Origin: Bacteroidota bacterium
Lineage (GTDB): Bacteria; Bacteroidota; Bacteroidia; NS11-12g; UBA955
Assembly (NCBI GenBank): GCA_027488495.1
Contig: JAIYBO010000141.1
Coordinates: 1-20,209 of the forward strand
DNA length: 20,209 bases
Direction: 5' to 3'
This document shows, in pieces, positions 1 through 7,201 of the stretch (its first letter is position 1; each line of letters begins with the position of its first letter). The notes below the pieces were generated by a model. It was not told the DNA's origin, made no database searches, and saw nothing but the letters and a program-made list of their open reading frames with translations. A program made the translations under genes and the position numbers.

Positions 1-1572
1 ATTAGACCCGACGAAATTTCCAGCATATTGAAAGACCAGATTTCTGGTTTTAATACCGCTGCGAGTTTAGAAGAAGTAGGTACCGTACTCCAAGTGGGTG
101 ACGGTATTGCCCGTATTTATGGCCTTTTGGGCGTTCAATACGGAGAACTTGTTGAATTCAGCAACGGCGTTCGCGCGGTGGCTTTGAACCTTGAAGAAGA
201 CAATGTTGGTGCCGTATTGATGGGTAGCAGCGGAGAAATCAAAGAGGGCGACAAGGTAAAGCGCACAGGAAAAATTGCATCGATCAGAGCCGGTCACGGT
301 ATGTTGGGTCGTGTAATCAATACTTTGGGTGAGCCTGTGGATGGTAAAGGTCCTATTTCTGGTGAGTTGTTCGAAATGCCTTTGGAGCGTAAAGCCCCAG
401 GTGTATTGTTTCGTGAGCCAGTAACTGAGCCTTTGCAAACGGGTATCAAAGCGATTGACGCGATGATTCCCATCGGTAGAGGTCAGCGTGAGTTGATCAT
501 TGGTGACCGTCAAACTGGTAAAACTGCCATTGCTTTGGATGCCATCATCAACCAAAAAGAATTTTACGAAAAGGGAAACCCTGTATATTGTATCTATGTA
601 GCTTGTGGACAGAAAGAGTCTACAGTGAAGCAGGTGGTTAAGGCTTTGGAAGAAAGCGGAGCCATGGCTTATACTGTGGTTGTAACTGCTGCGGCTTCTG
701 CTCCAGCGCCGTTGCAATTCTTTGCGCCTATGGCTGGTTGTGCAATTGGTGAGTACTTCCGTGATTTGGGATTGCCTGCATTGGTTGTTTATGATGATTT
801 GTCTAAACAGGCCGTTGCTTACCGTGAGGTTTCATTGTTGTTGCGTCGTCCTCCAGGACGTGAAGCATATCCTGGTGACGTATTCTACTTGCACAGCCGT
901 TTGCTTGAGCGCGCTTGTAAATTGAATTCATCAGACCACATTACATGCAACATGAACGATTTGCCAGTTAGCTTGCAAGGCAAGGTAAAAGGTGGTGGTT
1001 CATTGACAGCATTGCCAATCATCGAAACCCAAGCGGGTGACGTATCTGCATATATTCCTACCAACGTAATTTCAATTACCGATGGTCAGATTTTCTTGGA
1101 ATCAAACTTGTTTAACTCAGGTATTCGTCCTGCGATTAACGTGGGAATCTCTGTATCTCGTGTGGGTGGTAACGCTCAGATCAAGTCGATGAAGAAGGTG
1201 GCTGGTACATTGAAGTTGGACCAAGCGCAGTATCGTGAATTGGAAGCGTTTGCGAAGTTTGGATCTGATTTGGATGCGGCTACTAAGTCTGTATTGGAAA
1301 AAGGTTCTCGCAACGTAGAAATTTTGAAGCAGCCTCAGTTTAGTCCAGTAACTGTAGAAAAGCAAATCGCCATCATTCACTTGGGAACTTCTAATTTGTT
1401 GAGAAGTGTACCGGTGAATAAGATTCGTGAGTTCGAAGCATCTTATTTGGAGTATTTGGATGCCAAACACAAGGATACCCTCGAAGCATTGCGCAAAGGT
1501 GTGATCGACGATGAGGTGAAAGCCGTGTTGAACGCAGCTTGCAAAGAAATCGCAAAGAACTACGCAGCCTAA
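1..1572 (+). CDS. atpA: ATP synthase F1 subunit alpha (5' partial)
   Basis: This is the non-catalytic nucleotide-binding alpha subunit of the F1 head of the proton-translocating ATP synthase, on the cytoplasmic face of the inner membrane. The frame is open from base 1: the first visible residues, IRPDEISSI, match the family N-terminus, so the TTG at 28 is an internal Leu codon and the true start lies a few codons upstream of the window. The 523 visible residues are near full length. The P-loop GDRQTGKT is encoded at 502-525. The ATPase alpha/beta signature PAINVGISVS is present in the C-terminal third. The gene is followed 9 bases later by atpG, the standard F1 order. No Shine-Dalgarno sequence is visible between the two genes, which is usual for Bacteroidota. 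The identification is secure; only the extreme N-terminus is missing. Confidence 0.98.
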   Translation: MRPDEISSILKDQISGFNTAASLEEVGTVLQVGDGIARIYGLLGVQYGELVEFSNGVRAVALNLEEDNVGAVLMGSSGEIKEGDKVKRTGKIASIRAGHGMLGRVINTLGEPVDGKGPISGELFEMPLERKAPGVLFREPVTEPLQTGIKAIDAMIPIGRGQRELIIGDRQTGKTAIALDAIINQKEFYEKGNPVYCIYVACGQKESTVKQVVKALEESGAMAYTVVVTAAASAPAPLQFFAPMAGCAIGEYFRDLGLPALVVYDDLSKQAVAYREVSLLLRRPPGREAYPGDVFYLHSRLLERACKLNSSDHITCNMNDLPVSLQGKVKGGGSLTALPIIETQAGDVSAYIPTNVISITDGQIFLESNLFNSGIRPAINVGISVSRVGGNAQIKSMKKVAGTLKLDQAQYRELEAFAKFGSDLDAATKSVLEKGSRNVEILKQPQFSPVTVEKQIAIIHLGTSNLLRSVPVNKIREFEASYLEYLDAKHKDTLEALRKGVIDDEVKAVLNAACKEIAKNYAA

Positions 1573-1581
1573 TTTTATATC

Positions 1582-2460
1582 ATGGCCAATCAGAAGGAAA
1601 TTCGAGCTAGGATATCGTCTACAATCAGCACACAGCAGATTACAAAAGCGATGAAATTGGTTTCTGCGACCAAGTTGCGCAAAGCCAGTGAGGCCATTGT
1701 GAGAATGCGTCCGTACGCCGAAAAATTGCAGGGAATTATGGGCAATTTGAAGGATAGTACTGAAGATGATCGTTTGGCCGGATACTTTGAAGCCCGTGAG
1801 GCCAAAAAAGTGTTATTGTTGGTGATAACCAGCGATCGCGGTTTGTGTGGTGCCTTCAATGCCAACGTTGTAAAACGTGTGCGTACTTTGTTAGATGGTG
1901 AATATGCGGATGCCCACAAAGCCGGTAACGTGACTTTGATGTGTGTAGGAAAAAAAGGGGGTGAAGCTTTGAAGCGTTTTGGTTATGAAGTAAATCTTGA
2001 TTTGGTTACATTGACTCAAAACTCAAGTGCAGAAACCTCATTTGCAGCTATGCAGAGTGTGATTGACGCATATTTGTTGGGTAAATACGATCGCGTAGAG
2101 GTTGTATATAACAAATTTAAAAATGCAGCTACACAGATTTTGGTGAATGAGCAATTGTTGCCCATCGCAAATAATGTGAGCGAAAGCACTTCTGTATCAT
2201 CAGATTATATCTTTGAACCTGGTAAAGTGGCGATTTTGGAAGATTTGATTCCACGCAGTTTGAACACACTGTTCTATCGTGCGTTGTTAGATTCATTGGC
2301 TTCTGAGCATGGTGCTCGAATGGTGGCTATGGATAAAGCCACGGAAAATGCTGGTGATTTGTTGCGTGCATTGAGACTTGCTTATAACCAAGCCCGTCAG
2401 GCTGCCATTACCCGTGAAATCTCTGAGATTGTGGGTGGTGTTGCTGCGCTTGAAGGTTAA
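1582..2460 (+). CDS. atpG: ATP synthase F1 subunit gamma
   Basis: This is the central rotor stalk of F1, whose N- and C-terminal helices form the coiled coil that turns inside the alpha3beta3 hexamer. The 292-residue length is normal. The N-terminus (MANQKEIRARISSTISTQQI, then TKAMKLVSATKLRKA) and the C-terminus (ITREISEIVGGVAALEG) are the two conserved helices. The C-terminal signature is close to the family pattern, with GGV where GA is more common. The ATG lies 9 bases after the atpA stop with no purine-rich ribosome site. The gene is the last of its operon, because a strong terminator follows within 15 bases. atpD and atpC are therefore not directly downstream, consistent with the split atp operons known in many Bacteroidota. 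Confidence 0.98.
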   Translation: MANQKEIRARISSTISTQQITKAMKLVSATKLRKASEAIVRMRPYAEKLQGIMGNLKDSTEDDRLAGYFEAREAKKVLLLVITSDRGLCGAFNANVVKRVRTLLDGEYADAHKAGNVTLMCVGKKGGEALKRFGYEVNLDLVTLTQNSSAETSFAAMQSVIDAYLLGKYDRVEVVYNKFKNAATQILVNEQLLPIANNVSESTSVSSDYIFEPGKVAILEDLIPRSLNTLFYRALLDSLASEHGARMVAMDKATENAGDLLRALRLAYNQARQAAITREISEIVGGVAALEG

Positions 2461-2473
2461 TTATCTTTTGTAT

Positions 2474-2508
2474 AAAAAAAGGGCACCCATTTGGGTGCCC
2501 TTTTTTTT
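2474..2508. terminator. Intrinsic terminator, probably bidirectional
   Basis: A perfect 8-bp GC-rich stem, GGGCACCC (2481-2488) with GGGTGCCC (2493-2500), has a four-base loop whose outer A and T can also pair. It is preceded by seven A (2474-2480) and followed by eight T (2501-2508). The T tract terminates plus-strand transcription from atpG. On the minus strand the A tract becomes a U tract, so the same hairpin can also stop transcripts from rel, whose stop lies about 80 bases away and which converges on it. Confidence 0.93.
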
Positions 2509-2588
2509 ATGTGTCAAATCGACTTCAAGTCAATGTGCAGTGAACATATAAGGTCTTGGATGTTGTGTGGTTTTGAGTGGGTATAAGA

Positions 2589-4829
2589 TCAGTCTTCACG
2601 CATCACTTCAATGTATTTATGCGTGGCCTTGATTTTGGCAATCAATTGTTCTAGGTGTAGAAGGTCGTAAATCATCACTTCAATTTTACCACCAAAAGTT
2701 CCGTCTTCATTGCTTGAAATATTGATGCTTTTCATGTTTACTTCCATGTCCTTAGAAATGATGTCAGTAATTCGGCTTACAATACCTACGTCATCGATGC
2801 CTCGAACTGCAATGGCTGTATCAAACGCTTTCTGGTAACCATCGCCGCGCCATTGTGCGGGAATGATTCTGTAGCCATATTGACTCATCAATCGTGTGGC
2901 GTTGGGACAAGTGGTGCGGTGAACTTTAACGCCTTCTCCAACCGTAACAAAGCCAAAAATTGGATCACCTGGAACTGGATGACAGCATTTGGAGAGTGAA
3001 TAGGGCATTTCATAATCATCGCCAATGATGATTTGGTCCGATTTCTTTCGTTTGGTTGCGGTGGATGTGGTTTTTTTATTGGTCAGTTTTTCGCCAATTT
3101 CTGCTGTGTCGATGGCTTTTTTGAGAACGATTTTTTGTAATAATTCACGATTTAACCTGATTTGGCCTTCAGCAACACTATGGAAAAATTCTGGTTGAAC
3201 TTGGTATTTGAAGTGGTGCATCAATTTCTTGATGTTGCTATCTGTGAATTGAAATTGGTGCTTTCTAAATAATCGTTCAAGGACCAATTTACCTTGCCTC
3301 GCCTTTACAGTGCGTTCTGCTTTTAATGCTTCACGAATTTTTGATTTGGCTCTTGCTGTTTTGGCAATGTCGAGCCAGTCTCTCGTAACCCTACTTTTAC
3401 TGGTTGTGAGTATCTCAACGATGTCTCCATTTTTCAGGGTAGATTGTATAGATACCAGCTTGTTATTGACTTTTGCTCCAAGGGTTCGTTTTCCCAATTC
3501 AGTATGGATCGAAAATGAAAAATCAAGCGCTGTGGCCCCTGTGGGTAAAGCTTTTACATCGCCCTTGGGAGTAAAAATATAAATCTCTTCACCCAATAGG
3601 CTTGTCCTGAACTCGCTCACAAGGTCTAGGGCACTCAGATCACTGTTCGATAAGGTTTCTTTCACAGCGTCTAGCCAATTGTCGAACGCAACATCTTGCG
3701 GCGTAGATACAGTTTTGCTAGAAACGGCTTTATACCGCCAATGTGCTGCCAAACCGCGTTCCGCAATATCATCCATTCTTTTTGAGCGGATTTGCACCTC
3801 TACCCACCTGCCTTTGGGACCTAAAACTGTGGTGTGCAGTGCGCTGTAACCATTGCTTTTGGGATGGCTTAGCCAATCACGAAGCCTGTTGGTATGTGAT
3901 CGATACATGTCTGCCACGATGCTATACACTTTCCAGCAATCGGCTTTTTCGAGGAAGAGGGGAGAATCAACGATAACGCGAATTGCGAAGGCATCATACA
4001 CTTCTTCAAATGGAATTTGTTGCTTTTCCATTTTCTTCACGATGCTGTAAATGCTTTTGGGACGCCCCTTGATTTCTACGATATTCAATCCGGATTTTTC
4101 AAGTTCCGATTTCAATGGGTCGATGAATTCCTTTACATATCGCTGTCGGGCATTCTTGGTTTCAACGAGTTTGTCGGATATTTCGCGATACAATCCAGGA
4201 TTGGTGAACTTGAGCGATAAATCCTCCATTTCTGTTTTGATGGCGTTCAATCCCAAGCGATGGGCGAGCGGTGCATAGATAAAGAGGGTTTCAGAGGCAA
4301 TTTTTAGTTTTGTATTCTCTGAAACTGATCCCAACGTACGCATGTTGTGCAATCGATCACAGAGTTTGATGAGTATCACTTTGAGATCTTCTCCCAAGGT
4401 GAGTAGCATTTTCTTGAAATTCTCTGCCTGTATGCTGTAGTCTTTGTCAACCGTTTCAAAGACCGTAGATATTTTCGTGAGTCCGTCTATGATTGACGCA
4501 ACATTGGGTCCAAAGCGGTGCTCAATGTCTTCTAGGGTGATGTCTGTGTCTTCTACTACATCGTGAAGAAGCGCACAAACAACGGATGTTACACCTAGGC
4601 CGAGTTCTGTTACAGCAATTTCAGCAACAGCGAGCGGATGGAAAATATAGGGTTCACCGCTTTTTCTTACGGTGCCTTCGTGGGCTCGTGCGGCCATATC
4701 AAAGGCATCACGAACGATTTTGACTTTGTCTTTGGGTAGGTTTTTACCCAAGCTCCGCAACAAGTGTTTGTATCGCTTTAATAATTCAGAGCGATATGCT
4801 TCGTAAACCGGACCTTGGAGAAGCGCCAT
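2589..4829 (-). CDS. rel: Bifunctional (p)ppGpp synthetase/hydrolase Rel
   Basis: This cytoplasmic enzyme makes (p)ppGpp from ATP and GDP/GTP and hydrolyses it again, setting the stringent response. The 746 residues show the full long-RSH order. The HD hydrolase domain comes first with its metal and catalytic residues present (H64, H89-D90, E93-D94, D158), so hydrolase activity is expected. The synthetase domain follows, with KGRPKS at 254-259, Y328, H332 and E344 of EVQIRSK. Next are TGS (about 413-475), a helical region, a zinc-finger-like CC...H...C motif (C615, C616, H637, C641) and a C-terminal ACT domain (about 670-745). The motif that distinguishes bifunctional from monofunctional enzymes reads RLRD (315-318), a basic RxKD-like form rather than the acidic RelA form. 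The ATG overlaps the stop of the upstream peptidase (TAATG), implying translational coupling. Confidence 0.96.
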   Translation of the reverse strand: MALLQGPVYEAYRSELLKRYKHLLRSLGKNLPKDKVKIVRDAFDMAARAHEGTVRKSGEPYIFHPLAVAEIAVTELGLGVTSVVCALLHDVVEDTDITLEDIEHRFGPNVASIIDGLTKISTVFETVDKDYSIQAENFKKMLLTLGEDLKVILIKLCDRLHNMRTLGSVSENTKLKIASETLFIYAPLAHRLGLNAIKTEMEDLSLKFTNPGLYREISDKLVETKNARQRYVKEFIDPLKSELEKSGLNIVEIKGRPKSIYSIVKKMEKQQIPFEEVYDAFAIRVIVDSPLFLEKADCWKVYSIVADMYRSHTNRLRDWLSHPKSNGYSALHTTVLGPKGRWVEVQIRSKRMDDIAERGLAAHWRYKAVSSKTVSTPQDVAFDNWLDAVKETLSNSDLSALDLVSEFRTSLLGEEIYIFTPKGDVKALPTGATALDFSFSIHTELGKRTLGAKVNNKLVSIQSTLKNGDIVEILTTSKSRVTRDWLDIAKTARAKSKIREALKAERTVKARQGKLVLERLFRKHQFQFTDSNIKKLMHHFKYQVQPEFFHSVAEGQIRLNRELLQKIVLKKAIDTAEIGEKLTNKKTTSTATKRKKSDQIIIGDDYEMPYSLSKCCHPVPGDPIFGFVTVGEGVKVHRTTCPNATRLMSQYGYRIIPAQWRGDGYQKAFDTAIAVRGIDDVGIVSRITDIISKDMEVNMKSINISSNEDGTFGGKIEVMIYDLLHLEQLIAKIKATHKYIEVMRED

Positions 4830-6196
4830 TATTGATTCAGTGCCGCGAAGTGCTTGAAGAACTGAGGAATGGTTTCAATGCCTTTGAAGTAATTGAAAAT
4901 CCCATAGTGTTCATTGGGGGAGTGAATGGCATCAGAATCCAAGCCAAATCCCATCAATACAGTTTTGGTTTGAAGTTCTTTTTCAAAAAGGGCCACGATG
5001 GGAATACTACCGCCACCACGTGTAGGGATGGGTTCTACGCCAAAAGTTTCTGTCATAGCCAAAGATGCGGCTTTGTATGGAATAGAATCGGTGGGTGTTA
5101 CCACGGGCTCGCCTCCATGGTGTGGCGTTACTTTCACGGTTACACCTGCTGGGGCGATGCTTTCAAAATGCTTCTGGAACATCTCAGTAATTTCATCGCT
5201 GATTTGATTGGGCACCAAACGCATGGAGATTTTGGCGAATGCTTTGGAAGGCAATACAGTTTTAGCGCCTTCACCGATATAGCCACCCCAAATACCATTC
5301 ACGTCCAAAGTGGGTCTGATACCTGTGCGTTCAATTGTGCTGAAGCCTTTTTCTCCCATCACATCGTCGATGTTCAAATGCTTTTTATATTCGTTGATAT
5401 CGAAAGGGATTTTCGCCATCGCTTCGCGATCTGCAGCTGAAACTTCCAATACTTTATCGTAAAAACCAGGAATGGTGATGTGTCTGTTTTCATCGTGCAA
5501 ACTGGCAATCATGGTGCACAAAGCGTTGATGGGGTTGGCTACTGCGCCGCCATATACGCCCGAATGCAAATCAATGCGTGGACCTGTAACTTCCACTTCA
5601 ACATAACTCAAACCACGCAATCCAACATCGATGCTTGGTATGTCGTTGGCAATCAATGCCGTATCTGAGATGAGGATTACATCGGCCTGAAGTTTATCGC
5701 GGTGAGATTTGCAATAGGTTCCGAGGTTGTTGGAACCCACTTCTTCTTCTCCTTCGATCATGAATTTGATATTACAAGCCAATGTGTTGGTTTGCATCAT
5801 GGTTTCGAAGGCTTTCACGTGCATGAAAAATTGACCTTTATCATCACAAGCACCACGGGCGTATATTTTACCATCTCTCACGGTGGGCTCAAATGGGGGA
5901 GTGTCCCACAATTCATTGGGAACACTGGGCTGAACATCATAATGTCCGTAAATCAATACAGTAGGTAAATTGGCATCGATGATTTTTTCACCGTATACAA
6001 TGGGGTAACCCGCAGTTTCTTCCAAAACCACATTATCAGCACCCACCTTACGAAGGTGTTCGGCCACTGTTTCTGCACATTTTCTTACATCACCGGCGTA
6101 GGCTGGGTCTGCACTGATACTTGGAATGCGCAAAAGATCGAACAGTTCGTTGAGGAAACGATCGTGGTTTTCTTGGATGTATTGATTGACTGACAT
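4829..6196 (-). CDS. M20 family dipeptidase/metallopeptidase
   Basis: This is a cytoplasmic di-zinc peptidase of the M20 clan, closest in layout to the carnosinase/CNDP-like dipeptidases; the exact dipeptide substrate cannot be read. The 455 residues have the complete metal site: H85 and D87 in YGHYDVQP, D118 in GACDDKGQ, the general base and metal Glu pair E151-E152 in EGEEEVGS, D178 in SDTA, and the late His in AIHSPNEH. The dimerisation (lid) domain lies between about 195 and 330. There is no signal peptide. The gene is first in a two-gene unit with rel (TAATG overlap). No good promoter box was found in the 103 bases upstream. Confidence 0.93.
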   Translation of the reverse strand: MSVNQYIQENHDRFLNELFDLLRIPSISADPAYAGDVRKCAETVAEHLRKVGADNVVLEETAGYPIVYGEKIIDANLPTVLIYGHYDVQPSVPNELWDTPPFEPTVRDGKIYARGACDDKGQFFMHVKAFETMMQTNTLACNIKFMIEGEEEVGSNNLGTYCKSHRDKLQADVILISDTALIANDIPSIDVGLRGLSYVEVEVTGPRIDLHSGVYGGAVANPINALCTMIASLHDENRHITIPGFYDKVLEVSAADREAMAKIPFDINEYKKHLNIDDVMGEKGFSTIERTGIRPTLDVNGIWGGYIGEGAKTVLPSKAFAKISMRLVPNQISDEITEMFQKHFESIAPAGVTVKVTPHHGGEPVVTPTDSIPYKAASLAMTETFGVEPIPTRGGGSIPIVALFEKELQTKTVLMGFGLDSDAIHSPNEHYGIFNYFKGIETIPQFFKHFAALNQ

Positions 6197-6278
6197 ACCC
6201 GCAATTTACAACTCATTTTTTGCATCGGCCACATCGACATGAGCAAAAAAGCAAAATTTATGACGGTGTTGAAAGTAT

Positions 6279-6286
6279 TATCTTTG
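6279..6286 (+). promoter_or_regulatory. Candidate Bacteroidota -7 box (TATCTTTG)
   Basis: TATCTTTG matches the Bacteroidota sigma-70 consensus TAnnTTTG exactly and ends 13 bases before the ATG of the 61-residue membrane protein. I see no convincing -33 TTG at the usual distance of about 19 bases, so this is a half-site. Its placement would give a very short leader. Confidence 0.4.
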
Positions 6287-6299
6287 CAGAGTAGAAGAT

Positions 6300-6485
6300 A
6301 TGGAAACCTCAACCACGCAAGCCGTTCAGGAGCATTCAAAGGAAAAATTCAAACAAGAGATGTTTGTATGGGAGATGGTGATTACGGCCATCGTTTTTGT
6401 TACTGCTTATTACGCCTTGAAAGCATTCAAAAAATACGAAGATCGGGCGAAGGAAAAGAATAAAAAGTACAATACCGGGATGTAA
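6300..6485 (+). CDS. Small single-pass membrane protein, unknown function
   Basis: I do not recognise this 61-residue protein. It has an acidic/basic N-terminal stretch (1-23), one hydrophobic segment of about 18 residues (roughly 25-42, including MVITAIVFVTAYYAL), and a strongly basic tail (KKYEDRAKEKNKKY) that would stay in the cytoplasm by the positive-inside rule. It is supported as a real gene by its sensible membrane-protein composition, a TAnnTTTG box just upstream, an AGAAG stretch before the ATG, and its fit in the otherwise gene-free space between the divergent M20 gene and convergent scoB. An overlapping plus-strand frame starting at 6239 looks like noise. The size and topology resemble small accessory subunits of membrane complexes, but nothing identifies a partner. 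Confidence 0.65.
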   Translation: METSTTQAVQEHSKEKFKQEMFVWEMVITAIVFVTAYYALKAFKKYEDRAKEKNKKYNTGM

Positions 6486-6491
6486 TCCCAA

Positions 6492-7148
6492 TCAAAGCAC
6501 GTTGACTTCTTTGATATCACCTTCAACCACCAATCTGCCCAGCGTTTTTGCTTTTACCTCTTCGATGCTCACTCCTGGAGCAATTTCTTTGAGTTCAAAA
6601 CCCCTTTCGGTGATGTCGAATACGCCGAGTTCAGTGACTACTTTTTTTACGCAGCCCAGCCCTGTAATGGGTAAGGAGCATTGAGGTAGCAATTTGCTTT
6701 CGCCCGCTTTGTTGGTGTGTTGCATGGCTACGATGATGTTTTTCGCTGAAGCCACCAAATCCATCGCGCCGCCCATCCCTTTCACCATTTTACCTGGAAT
6801 TTTCCAGTTGGCGATATCTCCGTTGTCGCTCACCTCCATGGCTCCCAAAACCGTTAAATCCACCTTTCCTGCACGGATCATACCGAAGCTAGTTGCGCTA
6901 TCGAAAATGCTCGCACCTTTCACCATGGTTACGGTTTGTTTGCCGGCGTTGATCAAATCTGCATCTTCTTCACCTTCCAATGGAAACGCACCCATGCCCA
7001 ACAACCCATTTTCGGATTGTAATACCACTTCCATGCCCTCGGGGATGTAGTTGGCCACCAAAGTGGGTATCCCGATTCCCAGATTTACATAATAACCGTC
7101 TTGCAATTCCTGCGCAATTCTCTTGGCGATTCCAAATTTATCTAGCAT
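6492..7148 (-). CDS. scoB: 3-oxoacid CoA-transferase, subunit B
   Basis: This is the beta subunit of succinyl-CoA:3-ketoacid (acetoacetate) CoA-transferase, which moves CoA between succinyl-CoA and acetoacetate through a glutamyl-CoA intermediate. The 218 residues are normal length. The N-terminal IAQELQDGYYVNLGIGIPTL and the catalytic signature LQSENG, with nucleophile E46, are intact. SCOT-like 3-oxoadipate CoA-transferase B (PcaJ) is a close alternative. The partner A subunit, needed for activity in bacteria, is not beside it: the upstream neighbour is a cytochrome c and the downstream one is a convergent small gene. A TATTTTTG octamer lies 6 bases before the ATG, so the gene may have its own near-leaderless transcript instead of relying on read-through from the cytochrome gene 53 bases upstream. 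Confidence 0.93.
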   Translation of the reverse strand: MLDKFGIAKRIAQELQDGYYVNLGIGIPTLVANYIPEGMEVVLQSENGLLGMGAFPLEGEEDADLINAGKQTVTMVKGASIFDSATSFGMIRAGKVDLTVLGAMEVSDNGDIANWKIPGKMVKGMGGAMDLVASAKNIIVAMQHTNKAGESKLLPQCSLPITGLGCVKKVVTELGVFDITERGFELKEIAPGVSIEEVKAKTLGRLVVEGDIKEVNVL

Positions 7149-7154
7149 GCTTTA

Positions 7155-7162
7155 CAAAAATA
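7155..7162 (-). promoter_or_regulatory. Candidate -7 box TATTTTTG before scoB
   Basis: The minus strand reads TATTTTTG, an exact TAnnTTTG match, ending 6 bases before the scoB ATG. There is no clear -33 TTG about 19 bases further upstream, and the leader would be almost absent. In an AT-rich spacer this could be chance. Confidence 0.3.
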
Positions 7163-7201
7163 CAAATTTTATCAGGGAGTTGGTTTGGAAATTCGCGGGT
7201 T

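Noticed and set aside
67..717. 216-codon open frame antisense to atpA
   Set aside because: It lies entirely within a highly conserved gene, has Ser/Arg/His-rich composition typical of antisense frames, no recognisable domain and no promoter box.
2520..2531. Short palindrome GACTTCAAGTC after the atp terminator
   Set aside because: The arms are 5 bases with a one-base centre, too tight for a hairpin and likely chance.
4796..5440. 214-codon plus-strand frame over the M20 gene and the rel start
   Set aside because: The frame is antisense to a well-supported enzyme, and its product is Phe/His/Cys-rich without any family resemblance.
6239..6463. Alternative plus-strand frame overlapping the small membrane protein
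   Set aside because: Mixed Arg/Cys/Gly composition, no membrane or domain pattern, and its start lies upstream of the candidate promoter box.
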